A DNA stretch of 64,000 nt, taken from assembly GCF_026410285.1 (NCBI RefSeq), contig NZ_JAPMLP010000009.1:32281-96280 (forward strand). The letters are read 5' to 3'. This DNA comes from Sulfitobacter sp. F26169L (lineage in GTDB: Bacteria > Pseudomonadota > Alphaproteobacteria > Rhodobacterales > Rhodobacteraceae). This document shows, piece after piece, positions 8,875 to 17,905 of the stretch; the first letter of the stretch is position 1, and each line of letters begins with the position of its first letter. Made by a program: the position numbers and the translations under genes. The notes below the pieces were generated by a model. It saw nothing but the letters and a program-made list of their open reading frames with translations, had not been told where the DNA came from and ran no database searches.

Positions 8875-9647
8875 TGAAATTCTCGGCTAACCTTGGCTTT
8901 TTGTACACTGATCTTTCCCTGACCGATGCCGTTCACGCCGCCAACGTGGATGGGTTTGACGCGCTTGAGTGTCACTTCCCATATGATACGCCCCCCGAAA
9001 AATTGAAGGCCGCGCTGACACAAACCGGATTGCGAATGCTGGGGATGAATACCTGGCCCGGTGATCGTGCGGCTGGTGATTTTGGGCTAGCGGCGTTGCC
9101 CGGTCGCGCAGAAGAAGCGCGCGCCGAGATTGAACGCGCATTTACCTATGCCGCCGCGACAGGAGTAGAAGCGGTGCACGTCATGGCAGGGCGCACCGAT
9201 GGCGGCACAGCCACCGAAGACTGCTTTCGCGACAACCTGAATTACGCCTGTGATCTGGCCGCGCAGCACGATATCGGTGTCCTGATTGAACCCATCAACA
9301 CCCGTGACGTTGCCGGATATCATCTGTCAGGCACCGCCCACGCCGAGCGGATTATCAACGATCTTGCGCGCCCCGAACTTAAAATAATGTTTGATTGTTA
9401 TCACATGCAGATCATGCAGGGTGATCTGGCAAAAACGATTGAAGAACTCTTGCCAATAATCGGACACATCCAGATTGCCGCTGTGCCGGACCGAACAGAA
9501 CCGGATCAGGGCGAGGTGGATTACCCTTGGTTGATGAAACATTTGCAGGACCTCGGCTACAACGGTCATATCGGCGCCGAGTACCGCCCCCGCACAACAA
9601 CGCAGGACGGTCTAGGTTGGATGAGGGCGCTGAAGGGTAACGCCTAG
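8874..9647 (+). CDS. otnI: 2-oxo-tetronate isomerase
   Basis: This is a hydroxypyruvate isomerase family TIM barrel of 257 residues (MKFSANLGFLYTDLSLTDAV at the start, ECHFPYD, LIEPIN, FDCYHMQIMQGDL, GEVDYPWL and AEYRPR near the end). In tetronate operons this protein interconverts 2-dehydro and 3-dehydro tetronate, linking the two dehydrogenases to the kinase. It overlaps otnC by TGATG and is the last gene of the operon. Hydroxypyruvate isomerase proper is the alternative by homology, but the neighbours decide for OtnI. Confidence 0.9.
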   Translation: MKFSANLGFLYTDLSLTDAVHAANVDGFDALECHFPYDTPPEKLKAALTQTGLRMLGMNTWPGDRAAGDFGLAALPGRAEEARAEIERAFTYAAATGVEAVHVMAGRTDGGTATEDCFRDNLNYACDLAAQHDIGVLIEPINTRDVAGYHLSGTAHAERIINDLARPELKIMFDCYHMQIMQGDLAKTIEELLPIIGHIQIAAVPDRTEPDQGEVDYPWLMKHLQDLGYNGHIGAEYRPRTTTQDGLGWMRALKGNA

Positions 9648-10492
9648 ATCAAAGGTTGGTACGACAACAAACATAAGCGCTAGGCTTGCTCTGAACTGTG
9701 ATAAGCGTTTGAGTACGCTGTAATCTAAGTGTGGAGAAACCGAACTCAATGCGGTTTAATTGATAACGGCGAAAGTATTTCGCCTGCTAATCAACCCCGA
9801 ATTAGCTGCAAATTATGTTCCGCTCTAAGTTTCTGGCAAGACGGGTGCGTGGGACAGGTTGGAGAGCCGCCAGTTTTGTTCCTCTTACTTTGATCGTTCA
9901 GGATTGTGTATCGGGCGTGTTCTATCTTGGCGGGTTTCTTTCCGACGGTGGACCAATAGCTCAACTGGCATCGCGAGATCCTGTAGGGGTCACCCACCTG
10001 AACAGTGATTCATGAATTTTGAGGAGGTTTTTCAGGACGCCCCGGTACCGTACCGCAACACAAACCAACAAAGGAGAACATATCATATCAGGCCATAAAG
10101 GCACGTTGGTCTGATAGAAGAAATGCATCTGGTCTGCGTCCGGTTGTTTATCGCCATTCCCCTCTGCCTGAGTTGGCACCGTGAAGGCCAAGAACGCGAT
10201 CACTTTCTTTATCCGAATTGATCGGACCATTGTTCGGGGTACAGTCGGCGATGAAGATTTAGCAGTCATTGTTGCCGCGATCCTGTAGCGAGCGATAATG
10301 CCGCTATTTCGCAGGTGAACCGCGCACCCTTGCGCAGAAGGTTCGGGCTGATACCCTCTGAAATAGCAAGATGATCTTTGCTCTTCCCGATTCAGAGGCT
10401 AGGTCAGTGGCGAAGATATATGCCAAGATTGGCACACAACTCTGCTTTATGCTTGTGAAAACATTTTACAGACGATCGAAGAAAGTTTCTCC
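9648..10492. other. 845-base intergenic region with no supported gene
   Basis: All six frames are broken or short. The longest is a 102-codon minus frame at 9961-10269 with no motif I know and no convincing ribosome site. A small perfect hairpin (GGCGAAA/TTTCGCC, 9768-9784) follows the tetronate operon but has no T-tract. A short plus-strand stretch starting at a GTG at about 10180 (VKAKNAITFFIRIDRTIV) reads like protein but stops after 35 codons. The region could be a decayed insertion, which I cannot show. The promoter for the RND genes must lie near its right end. Confidence 0.5.
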
Positions 10493-11668
10493 ATGAAGGC
10501 GCTCAAACAAGTTGCTGCACTTTTAATTGTTCTGGCGATTGGCCTGTATGTCTGGATCGCCTATGTGCCCGCCGCCCATCCGCTGTTGCAGCGCACGGGG
10601 CTGCTCGACCTGCTGGGCATCGAGACAGCGGGAGAAGACAGCCAGGGTACAGCGGGCGAGCGGCGGGGCTTTGGCGGTGGGGAAACACAGGTCGTTGTTG
10701 CGCAGGTAGAGGAACAGGCGCAGACAGACCGGATCACGGCCATCGGCGACGGGCGGGCATGGCGCTCTGTGACGGTACGGTCCAACGCGACAGGGCTGAT
10801 TGAAAAGCTGAACCTGACAGGCGGTGAAACCATAGATGCGGGCATCGTGATCGCGCAGCTTGACGACGAGGCCGAGCAGATCGCGCTGGAGCTGGCCCAG
10901 ATCCGGCTGGAAGACGTGCAGGCAGAGACACAACGGGTCGGGCGTTTGCAAGGCACCGGCGCTGTCACCGAAGTGCGCCTGCGCGAGGCGGAAATTGCAT
11001 TGCGCAATGCTGAACTGACACTGCGAAAAGCGGAATACGATCTGTCGCAGCGCCAGATCACCGCGCCGATTTCGGGTTATGTCGGATTAACCGACATTCA
11101 GGAAGGTGACCGGCTGGCCAGTCAGGAGCAGCTTGCCACCATTACCGACCGTTCGCGCATCCTGATCGATTTCCGCGTGCCTGAACGCTTTATCGGCGCC
11201 ATCGAAAGAGGGCAGCAGATCAGGATTGTTCCGCTGGGGCTGCGCGACGTGACGCTGACGGGACAGATAGACGCGATTGACACCGTGGTTGATCGTGCCA
11301 GCCGTACAATGCTGGTGCGCGGTGTGGTCGAAAACGATCAAAACCTGCTGCGCGGGGGGATGGCCTTTTCTGTCAGATTGTCTTTCCCGGGTGAAACCCT
11401 GTTGTCGATCGCGCCGCTTGCGGTGCAATGGTCCAGCGATGGCCCGTTTGTCTGGGCCGTGCGTGAGGGCAAAGTGATTCAAATGCCGGTGGCGATTATC
11501 CAGCGCAACCAAGACGCGGTGCTGGTCAAGTCCGACGATCTGGTGGTTGGTGATACGGTTGTGACCGAAGGGGTGCAAACCCTGCGGGAAAACGCTGCGG
11601 TAACGATCCGCCAGCCGGAGGACGACGCAGACGTCCAAACCCCCGCCGCGCAGGAGGAGGCACTGTGA
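10493..11668 (+). CDS. RND efflux periplasmic adaptor subunit
   Basis: This HlyD/AcrA-like membrane fusion protein has 391 residues. An N-terminal membrane anchor (about residues 6-25) is followed by the barrel-sandwich lipoyl motif halves (SNATGLIEKLNLTGGETIDA and ITAPISGYVGLTDIQEGDRL) flanking a short helical hairpin, and then a beta-barrel domain. It bridges the inner membrane pump to an outer membrane channel. It is fused by a 4-base overlap to the RND permease gene. No outer membrane factor gene is present, so a shared TolC is likely. The substrate cannot be read from the sequence. Confidence 0.9.
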   Translation: MKALKQVAALLIVLAIGLYVWIAYVPAAHPLLQRTGLLDLLGIETAGEDSQGTAGERRGFGGGETQVVVAQVEEQAQTDRITAIGDGRAWRSVTVRSNATGLIEKLNLTGGETIDAGIVIAQLDDEAEQIALELAQIRLEDVQAETQRVGRLQGTGAVTEVRLREAEIALRNAELTLRKAEYDLSQRQITAPISGYVGLTDIQEGDRLASQEQLATITDRSRILIDFRVPERFIGAIERGQQIRIVPLGLRDVTLTGQIDAIDTVVDRASRTMLVRGVVENDQNLLRGGMAFSVRLSFPGETLLSIAPLAVQWSSDGPFVWAVREGKVIQMPVAIIQRNQDAVLVKSDDLVVGDTVVTEGVQTLRENAAVTIRQPEDDADVQTPAAQEEAL

Positions 11669-14600
11669 GCGCAGCGGCTGATGTCACATCATCCTCGGGC
11701 ACGGCGCTGTTTGTACGCCGTCCGATCCTTGCATTTGTCCTGAACGCGCTGATCATCCTTGCAGGGTTGGCCGGGCTTTTCGGCGCCGAGATCAGGGAAT
11801 TGCCGAACGTGGACCGTCCTGTTGTGTCGGTCACCACGCGGTTTTCGGGTGCGTCGCCGGAATCCGTCGATCAGGAACTGACCGGACGGATCGAGGGCGC
11901 TGTCGGGCGTGTGTCTGGTGTGCGCACAATCTCGTCCAACTCGCGGTTCGGGCGCAGCCGTGTCACGCTGGAATTTGCCGATAACGTCGATGTTGATGTG
12001 GCCGCGATGGACGTGCGCGATGCTGTGGCGCGGATTGTGAACCAGCTGCCCGAAGGGGCCGACCAGCCAGAGATCGTCAAGGCGGATGCAAACGCACAGG
12101 CGGTTATGCGGATCGCTGTCACTTCGTCGGGCCGTTCGCCACAGGAACTGACCGAAATCGTGCGCGACCGGGTCGAGGACAGGCTGATATCGGTGGACGG
12201 GGTGGCCGATCTGCAAGTGTACGGCGACCGCGAGCCGGTGTTTCGCGTCGATATCGACCAGCTTGAACTGGCCAGCAGGGGGCTTACGCTGGGCGATGTG
12301 CAGCGGACGCTTGCGAACGTCGCCTATGATGCGCCTGCGGGTGATCTGGCAGGCGCGCGCCAGTCGATCAACGTGCGTACGGTTGCCAGTGTCGCCACGA
12401 CAGAGGCCTTCGAGGCGCTGGAGATTTCGGAAAACGTGAAGATGCGCGATGTTGCGCGCGTCACGCTGGGGCCTGCACCGGGGGAAACCGCGCTGCGCGC
12501 CAACGGTCAGCAGGGCATCGGCATGGGCATTATCCGGCAGGCCACCTCCAACACGCTGGAAATTTCCAAAAATGTGCGCGAGGTGGTTGCGGAGCTGGAC
12601 CGCACCTTGCCCGATGACATCAGCATCTTTGTCACCTCCGACGACGCGACATTTATTTCAGGTTCCATCGAAGAAGTTGTGATGACGCTGGGGATTGCGA
12701 TTGTGATTGTCATCGCGGTGATCTTCATTTTCCTGCGCGATGTGCGCGCCACACTTATCCCCGCGCTGACGCTTCCGGTGGCGTTGATCGGCACATTGGC
12801 GGCGATTTATCTAGTCGGGTTTTCCATCAACATCCTGACGCTGCTGGCGCTGGTGCTGGCAACGGGGATGGTGGTAGATGATGCGATTGTTGTTCTGGAA
12901 AACATCGTGCGGATGCGCGCCGCCGGCATGGGGCCACGGGCGGCGGCGGTGAATGGCACGCGGCAGGTTTTCTTTGCGGTTGTGACCACCACTGCCACGC
13001 TGGCGGCGGTGTTTGTACCGCTGTCATTTTTGCCGGGGCAGGCGGGTGGCCTGTTTCGTGAATTCGGCTTTACGCTGGCGATGGCGGTGCTGTTGTCATC
13101 GGTTGTCGCACTCAGCTTGTGCCCCGTACTGGCCAGCCGCCTTTTGACCAAGGCACCAGACAAGGATGCACGCGGCCCGATGATCTGGCTCGGCACGCAG
13201 CTGATGTCGTTTTACAAACTCACGTTGCGCGGCGCTCTGGCGATGCCGTATGCCGTGCTTCTGACTGCGGTGTTTGTGGTTGCAACAGCGGCGCTGATGG
13301 CAGGCAGCATCCGGCAGGAGCTGACCCCGTCCGAAGACCGCGCGGTTGCCCTGCTCAGCGTGACGGCGCCGCAGGGCGTGGCGCTGGAATACACCCAGAC
13401 CAAGATGCGCCAGATCGAGGATATTGTGACGCCGCTGTATGAAAAGGGCGAGGTGACAAATATATTCTCGATCACCGGTTTCGGTGCGGACAACCGCGGG
13501 TTCATGGTGTTTACACTGGCAAACTGGGAAGACCGCACGCGCAGCCAGCAAGACATCGTTTCCGAAATCAACGGCAAGCTGCGCGGGATCATCGGTGTGC
13601 GCGCCTTTGCCATCCAGCCCAACTCGCTTGGGATACGCGGGGCGGGCAGGGGGCTTGCGTTTGCGATCACCGGCGACAGTTATGACCAGCTGGCGGAAGT
13701 GGCGGAGATCATGGTGGACCGGATGCGTCAGATCGGGGGTATGGGGCAGGTGCGGCTGGAATATGAAACAACGCAGCCGCAGTTGTTTGTAAACATAGAT
13801 CGCGCGCTGGCGGCTGATCTGGGGATTGATATCACCGGACTGGGGCAGGCCTTGCAGGCGGTGCTGGACGGGCGCACGGTGGCTTCGGTGTTCATTGATG
13901 ACAGCAGCTATGAAGTGCAGGTTTTGTCCACATCGACGCCGGTGAATGATCCGGGTGATCTGGAAAATGTCTTTGTGCAGACGGGCAGGGGGCAGATGGT
14001 GCCGATGTCCAGCTTTGTTACGCTGGAAGAACGCGCGGTTGCGCCGGAGCTGAACCGCGAAGGGCAAAACAGATCGGTGGAACTGTCCGCGGGTCTGACG
14101 CCGGAAATGTCGCTGGGTGATGCGCTGGCGCAGGTGCGCGAAATTGGCAATGATGTGCTGGCCGAAAACAACCGCATTGTGCCATTGGCCGAGGCCGCCA
14201 CGCTGGACCAGACAAACGCGGGGCTGTTTGTCACATTCGGCTTTGCCATTCTGGTGGTGTTTCTGGTGCTGTCAGCGCAATTCGAAAGCTTTATTTCCGC
14301 TGTGGTGGTGATGGCAACAGTGCCTGTGGGGCTGGCCTGTGCTGTGTTCGCGCTGTTGCTGACGGGGCAGAGCCTGAATGTCTATTCCCAGATCGGGCTG
14401 GTGATGCTGATCGGTATCATGGCCAAGAACGGTATTCTGATTGTCGAATTCGCCAACCAGTTGCGCGACAAGGGGCAAAGCGTACATGACGCGATCCTTG
14501 ATGCCTCCACCATCCGTTTGCGGCCTGTGATGATGACAATGACCTCTACCGTGTTGGGCTGTGTGCCGCTGATCCTGTCTGCGGGGGCAGGGGCCGAAGC

Positions 14601-14790
14601 GCGCGAGGCGTTGGGCTGGGTGATTGTTGGCGGTCTTGGCATGGCAACGCTGTCGACGCTCTATCTGACGCCGGTTGCCTTTTTGCTGCTGGCGCGTTTT
14701 TCAATCCCCAAAGCACAAGGCGAAGCGCGCCTGCGCGACGAGCTGCGCGAGGCGGAAAAGGTGATGGAGACAGCCACCCCCGCGCAGTGA
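11665..14790 (+). CDS. RND efflux pump permease (AcrB/HAE1 family)
   Basis: This is a full-length 1041-residue RND transporter with a GTG start in a GTGA overlap and an AGGAGGAGG ribosome site. Seen in order are TM1 (FVRRPILAFVLNALIILAGL), the large porter domain, TM2-6 with the proton relay segment ATGMVVDDAIVVLENI (two adjacent Asp in TM4), a second porter domain, and TM8-12 with IGIMAKNGILIVEFANQLRD. The style is that of the MexF/OqxB or multidrug HAE1 branch. It ends only 5 bp before the convergent BKACE gene, with no recognisable terminator between them. Confidence 0.92.
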   Translation: MSAAADVTSSSGTALFVRRPILAFVLNALIILAGLAGLFGAEIRELPNVDRPVVSVTTRFSGASPESVDQELTGRIEGAVGRVSGVRTISSNSRFGRSRVTLEFADNVDVDVAAMDVRDAVARIVNQLPEGADQPEIVKADANAQAVMRIAVTSSGRSPQELTEIVRDRVEDRLISVDGVADLQVYGDREPVFRVDIDQLELASRGLTLGDVQRTLANVAYDAPAGDLAGARQSINVRTVASVATTEAFEALEISENVKMRDVARVTLGPAPGETALRANGQQGIGMGIIRQATSNTLEISKNVREVVAELDRTLPDDISIFVTSDDATFISGSIEEVVMTLGIAIVIVIAVIFIFLRDVRATLIPALTLPVALIGTLAAIYLVGFSINILTLLALVLATGMVVDDAIVVLENIVRMRAAGMGPRAAAVNGTRQVFFAVVTTTATLAAVFVPLSFLPGQAGGLFREFGFTLAMAVLLSSVVALSLCPVLASRLLTKAPDKDARGPMIWLGTQLMSFYKLTLRGALAMPYAVLLTAVFVVATAALMAGSIRQELTPSEDRAVALLSVTAPQGVALEYTQTKMRQIEDIVTPLYEKGEVTNIFSITGFGADNRGFMVFTLANWEDRTRSQQDIVSEINGKLRGIIGVRAFAIQPNSLGIRGAGRGLAFAITGDSYDQLAEVAEIMVDRMRQIGGMGQVRLEYETTQPQLFVNIDRALAADLGIDITGLGQALQAVLDGRTVASVFIDDSSYEVQVLSTSTPVNDPGDLENVFVQTGRGQMVPMSSFVTLEERAVAPELNREGQNRSVELSAGLTPEMSLGDALAQVREIGNDVLAENNRIVPLAEAATLDQTNAGLFVTFGFAILVVFLVLSAQFESFISAVVVMATVPVGLACAVFALLLTGQSLNVYSQIGLVMLIGIMAKNGILIVEFANQLRDKGQSVHDAILDASTIRLRPVMMTMTSTVLGCVPLILSAGAGAEAREALGWVIVGGLGMATLSTLYLTPVAFLLLARFSIPKAQGEARLRDELREAEKVMETATPAQ

Positions 14791-14795
14791 TCCGC

Positions 14796-15578
14796 TTACC
14801 CCGCCAGACCGGCGGCGCGCACCTGGCCCACCAATTCCGCAACCCGTTCGGCGTTGTCAGCGGCGGTGCCGCCATCGGCGTTCTTGCGGTTGTTTTCAAA
14901 ACCGATACGCGCTTTGCCACCGTGGCGCATCGCCTCGATCAGGCAGGCGGTTTCCTGTGGTCCAAAGGCGCAGGCCGACCAATCCACATCCGGCAGCGCG
15001 GCTGTGAGGGTGGTGGCAAGAGCGGCCACGTCTGCGGGGCTGCTGACCTGCCCCGTTGTATAGCGCCCCAGAACAATCAGCGCGGTAAGGTTAGCACGCG
15101 GCACATCCCCGCGCGCGACCAGACGGGCAAGATGGGCAACATCACCGGCATCATAGAGGATATGTTGCACACAAATTCCCGCCTCGGCGCAACTGGAAAA
15201 GAAACGGCGGGTGACCGCATCATCCTGATCCGCCGTAATCTCGCGCAGGGCGATTGAAATCGCGGCGGGTTGCAGATCGTGAACCAGTTGGCGCTGCTGC
15301 GCAGGTGTGAACACGCCCGCCGCTTCGCTGGTGACCTGAACATAAAGATCGGGCGCGCGGTGTTTCAGTTCGGCCAGCAATTCGGCGTATAGTCCGGCAT
15401 CCAGCACATGCCGCTGTTCAGCGTCACGAACATGGGCGTGCAGCCCGTCCGCGCCCGCCGCGTGGCAGGCAAGCGCGCAGGTGACGATTTCGTCAAGAGA
15501 GACGGGCAGGGCAGGGTGATCGGCCTTGGTCAGCTTTGCGCCATTGGGGGCGACCATAATATTCGGCAGGCCCCTCAT
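14796..15578 (-). CDS. BKACE family beta-keto acid cleavage enzyme (DUF849)
   Basis: This 260-residue TIM-barrel enzyme belongs to the family of 3-keto-5-aminohexanoate cleavage enzyme. Metal ligands of the family are all present: H47 and H49 in HAHVRD and E228 in GFENN. Such enzymes use acetyl-CoA to cleave a beta-keto acid into an acetoacetate and a new CoA ester. The start codon overlaps the upstream aminotransferase stop (ATGA), which strongly links the two. Transamination of a beta-amino acid would give exactly the beta-keto acid a BKACE needs (inference). The family is broad, and the substrate cannot be assigned from the sequence alone. Confidence 0.88.
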   Translation of the reverse strand: MRGLPNIMVAPNGAKLTKADHPALPVSLDEIVTCALACHAAGADGLHAHVRDAEQRHVLDAGLYAELLAELKHRAPDLYVQVTSEAAGVFTPAQQRQLVHDLQPAAISIALREITADQDDAVTRRFFSSCAEAGICVQHILYDAGDVAHLARLVARGDVPRANLTALIVLGRYTTGQVSSPADVAALATTLTAALPDVDWSACAFGPQETACLIEAMRHGGKARIGFENNRKNADGGTAADNAERVAELVGQVRAAGLAG

Positions 15579-16903
15579 GCCGCGATTGCCTTGGTGATGG
15601 CGGTGGACAGCTTGCCGACCAGTTCGTCAATCTGGGCGTCCTCAATAATGAAGGGCGGCGCAAGCAAGACGTGATCGCCGTGCTGCCCGTCGATGGTGCC
15701 CGACATGGGGTAACAGATCAGGCCGGCGGCAAAGGCTTCTTTCTTAATCCGTGCCGCGATGGTGCGCTTTGGGTCAAAGGTGGCTTTTGTGTCGCGGTCT
15801 GTGACCAGCTCGATACCACGGAACAACCCGCGCCCGCGGATATCGCCCACGTGGGGGTGCTGGCCGAATTGCGCGCGCAGGGCGACGTCAAGCTTTTCGC
15901 CCTGTTCGCGCACCCGCGCCAGTAACCCGCCGTCAAGGATTTCGCCCAACACCGCATTGGCCGCCGTGGCTGCCAATGCGTGACCCATATAGGTGTGACC
16001 GTGCTGGAAAAATCCGCTGCCGGCGGCAATCGCGTCATAGATCCTGCCCGTGGTCAGCAGCGCACCAATCGGCTGATAACCCGCGCCCAGACCTTTGGCG
16101 ATTGTGATCATGTCCGGCGCAACGCCGTCTTCTTCGCAGGCAAACAGATGGCCGGCACGGCCCATGCCGCACATCACCTCGTCAAGGATCAGCAGCACAC
16201 CGTAGCGGTCGCAGATCTCGCGGGTGCGTTTGAGGTATCCGGGCACGGCAGGCACTGCACCCGCTGTCGCGCCGACGACAGGTTCGGCCATAAACGCCAT
16301 GACGGTTTCGGGGCCAAGGCGCAAGATTTCTGTTTCCAGCTCATCCGCGACGCGCTGGCCGTAGGCCTCCTGCGTTTCGCCATCGCCACGGTCGCGGTAT
16401 TCATAGCAGGGGCTGATGTGGGTGGTATCGGCCAGCAGCGGTGCAAACTGGGTGCGCCGCCATGCGTTGCCCCCCGCCGCCAGCGCGCCCAGTGTGTTGC
16501 CATGATAGCTCTGGCGGCGCGCGATGACGCGGTGGCGGTCGGGCTGCCCGATCTCGAGGAAATACTGGCGTGCAAGTTTGATCGCAGCCTCAACCGCCTC
16601 TGACCCGCCGGAGACAAGATAGACGCGGTCGATCCCGTCAGGCGCGTTTTCAACCAGACGGTCGGCCAGTTGTTCAGCGGGTTCAGAGGTGAAAAAACCC
16701 GTGTGCGCAAAGGCGACTGTGTCAATTTGTGCATGAAGTGCGGCGCGCACGGCGGCATTGGAGTGACCCAGACAGGACACCGCCGCACCGCCGGAGCCAT
16801 CGAGATAGCGGCGCCCGTCGGTATCTATAAGGTAACACCCGTCACCCTGTGCGACGACAGGCAAACTGCCTTTGGTGGATCGACCGAAGATATGGCTGCT
16901 CAT
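15575..16903 (-). CDS. Class III PLP aminotransferase (first copy)
   Basis: This fold-type I aminotransferase has 442 residues (start MSSHIFGRSTKG at 16903). SGGSEAVEAA at 99-107 binds the PLP phosphate, D241 (LILDEVMCGMGR) contacts the pyridine nitrogen, and K270 (TIAKGLGAGYQP) is the Schiff-base lysine. The group covers omega-amino acid, diamine, taurine and beta-amino acid aminotransferases. It is co-transcribed with the BKACE gene and divergent from the RpiR regulator across a near-palindromic operator. It resembles the second aminotransferase at 18976 in length and motif spacing, so the pair may be ancient duplicates that act on different amino groups. Confidence 0.88.
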   Translation of the reverse strand: MSSHIFGRSTKGSLPVVAQGDGCYLIDTDGRRYLDGSGGAAVSCLGHSNAAVRAALHAQIDTVAFAHTGFFTSEPAEQLADRLVENAPDGIDRVYLVSGGSEAVEAAIKLARQYFLEIGQPDRHRVIARRQSYHGNTLGALAAGGNAWRRTQFAPLLADTTHISPCYEYRDRGDGETQEAYGQRVADELETEILRLGPETVMAFMAEPVVGATAGAVPAVPGYLKRTREICDRYGVLLILDEVMCGMGRAGHLFACEEDGVAPDMITIAKGLGAGYQPIGALLTTGRIYDAIAAGSGFFQHGHTYMGHALAATAANAVLGEILDGGLLARVREQGEKLDVALRAQFGQHPHVGDIRGRGLFRGIELVTDRDTKATFDPKRTIAARIKKEAFAAGLICYPMSGTIDGQHGDHVLLAPPFIIEDAQIDELVGKLSTAITKAIAA

Positions 16904-16956
16904 GCTGTGCGTCCTGATTTTGCGGGGCGGCCCGTTCTGGGAATCGCGCGATTGCA

Positions 16957-16984
16957 TTGAAATAATGCATATGTATTATTCGAA
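16957..16984. promoter_or_regulatory. Near-palindrome between aminotransferase and rpiR-type gene
   Basis: A 28-base imperfect dyad is centred on CATATG at 16968-16973. The inner 20 bases are AATAATGCATATGTATTATT, with one mismatched pair. The outer TTGA/CGAA arms add partial symmetry. It is AT-rich in a GC-rich background and lies in the 111-bp gap between divergent genes. Binding by the RpiR-type protein at 17015 is inferred. Confidence 0.6.
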
Positions 16985-17014
16985 TTGACGAAAAAACGCA
17001 AATGGTTTATCTGC

Positions 17015-17902
17015 ATGGCTGCGGATGTGGAGCGTGCGGGATTTATGGACAAGGCAGAAGAGCTAAAGCAGGGGCTGGCGCGGCTGGGCGTCGAGGGCAC
17101 ACCGGCTTTGCGCGCCTTTGCGCCTTGGGTGCTCGACAATCTGGCGCTGGTTGCGTTTCATTCGATCCGGGGGTTGGCAAAGCAGGCAGGAGTGAACCCC
17201 AACACTGTGACCCGTTTGGCGCGCGAGCTGGGTTACGCCGGGTTTGACGCGCTGCGCACGGACGTTCAGGCGATGCTTCATACGGGCGAGCCGACCTATG
17301 GAGAACGCGCACGCAGCCTGCGCACCCAATCGGATGGCGGCGCGTTTTCCGCGATGATGGCGGCGCACCGGCAGAACACCGATGCCCTTTTTGCGCCCGA
17401 AACGTTGGCTGTTTTGGGTGATTGTGTCGCGCCGATGCTGGCGGCGCGCCGTATCCATACTGTTGGGGTGCGCAGCTGCTATTCCATCGCACATTACTTT
17501 TCCTATGTCGGCGGCATGGCGTTTTCCAACTTTGCCGATGTGCCTTCGTTGCCGGGGGGGATCGTTGACCAGATGTCACAGGTCACGGCGGACGATATCG
17601 TGGTTGCGATTACCTATGCGCATTATTCATCCGAGGTGGTACGCGCCAGCGAAGTGGCGCGGGGCAATGGCGCGCGTATTCTGGCGCTGACCGACAGCCA
17701 CGCTTCGCCCATTGCGATTGGCGCGTGGAAGGTGCTGCGCCTGCCAATGGCGGGGCCGCATTTCATGCCGTCGCTGAACTCGGCCTTTCTGGCGGTCGAA
17801 ATGCTGCTGGTGGGTATGGCCGCGCAATCGGACGGGGCGGCGGAAAATGTCACCGCGTTTGAGGAACGCATACGCAAGTACGGCGGATATTTCGGGCGCT
17901 AA
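17015..17902 (+). CDS. MurR/RpiR family transcriptional regulator
   Basis: The N-terminal HTH_6 domain includes LVAFHSIRGLAKQAGVNPNT followed by VTRLARELGYAGFDALR. The C-terminal half is a SIS domain (IHTVGVRSCYSIAHYFSYVG and later DIVVAITYAHYSSEVVRASE). RpiR proteins usually sense phosphosugars, but amino-compound regulators of this type are known in alphaproteobacteria. The ATG at 17015 is chosen; the ATG at 17045 is an alternative and a TTG at 16985 is less likely. It probably controls the divergent aminotransferase-BKACE pair and perhaps the genes to its right. Confidence 0.85.
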   Translation: MAADVERAGFMDKAEELKQGLARLGVEGTPALRAFAPWVLDNLALVAFHSIRGLAKQAGVNPNTVTRLARELGYAGFDALRTDVQAMLHTGEPTYGERARSLRTQSDGGAFSAMMAAHRQNTDALFAPETLAVLGDCVAPMLAARRIHTVGVRSCYSIAHYFSYVGGMAFSNFADVPSLPGGIVDQMSQVTADDIVVAITYAHYSSEVVRASEVARGNGARILALTDSHASPIAIGAWKVLRLPMAGPHFMPSLNSAFLAVEMLLVGMAAQSDGAAENVTAFEERIRKYGGYFGR

Positions 17903-17905
17903 CGG

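Noticed and set aside
9768..9784. GGCGAAA/TTTCGCC hairpin as terminator of the tetronate operon
   Set aside because: The stem is perfect but short (7 bp, 3-base loop), lies 120 bp past otnI and lacks a T-tract.
9961..10269. 102-codon minus-strand frame in the gap after otnI
   Set aside because: No recognisable domain, no ribosome site and irregular composition; I could not match it to any transposase.
13096..14067. Long minus-strand open frame (323 codons) inside the RND permease gene
   Set aside because: It is the antisense shadow of a high-GC gene, rich in His, Arg and Gln, with no motif; the plus-strand RND protein is unmistakable.
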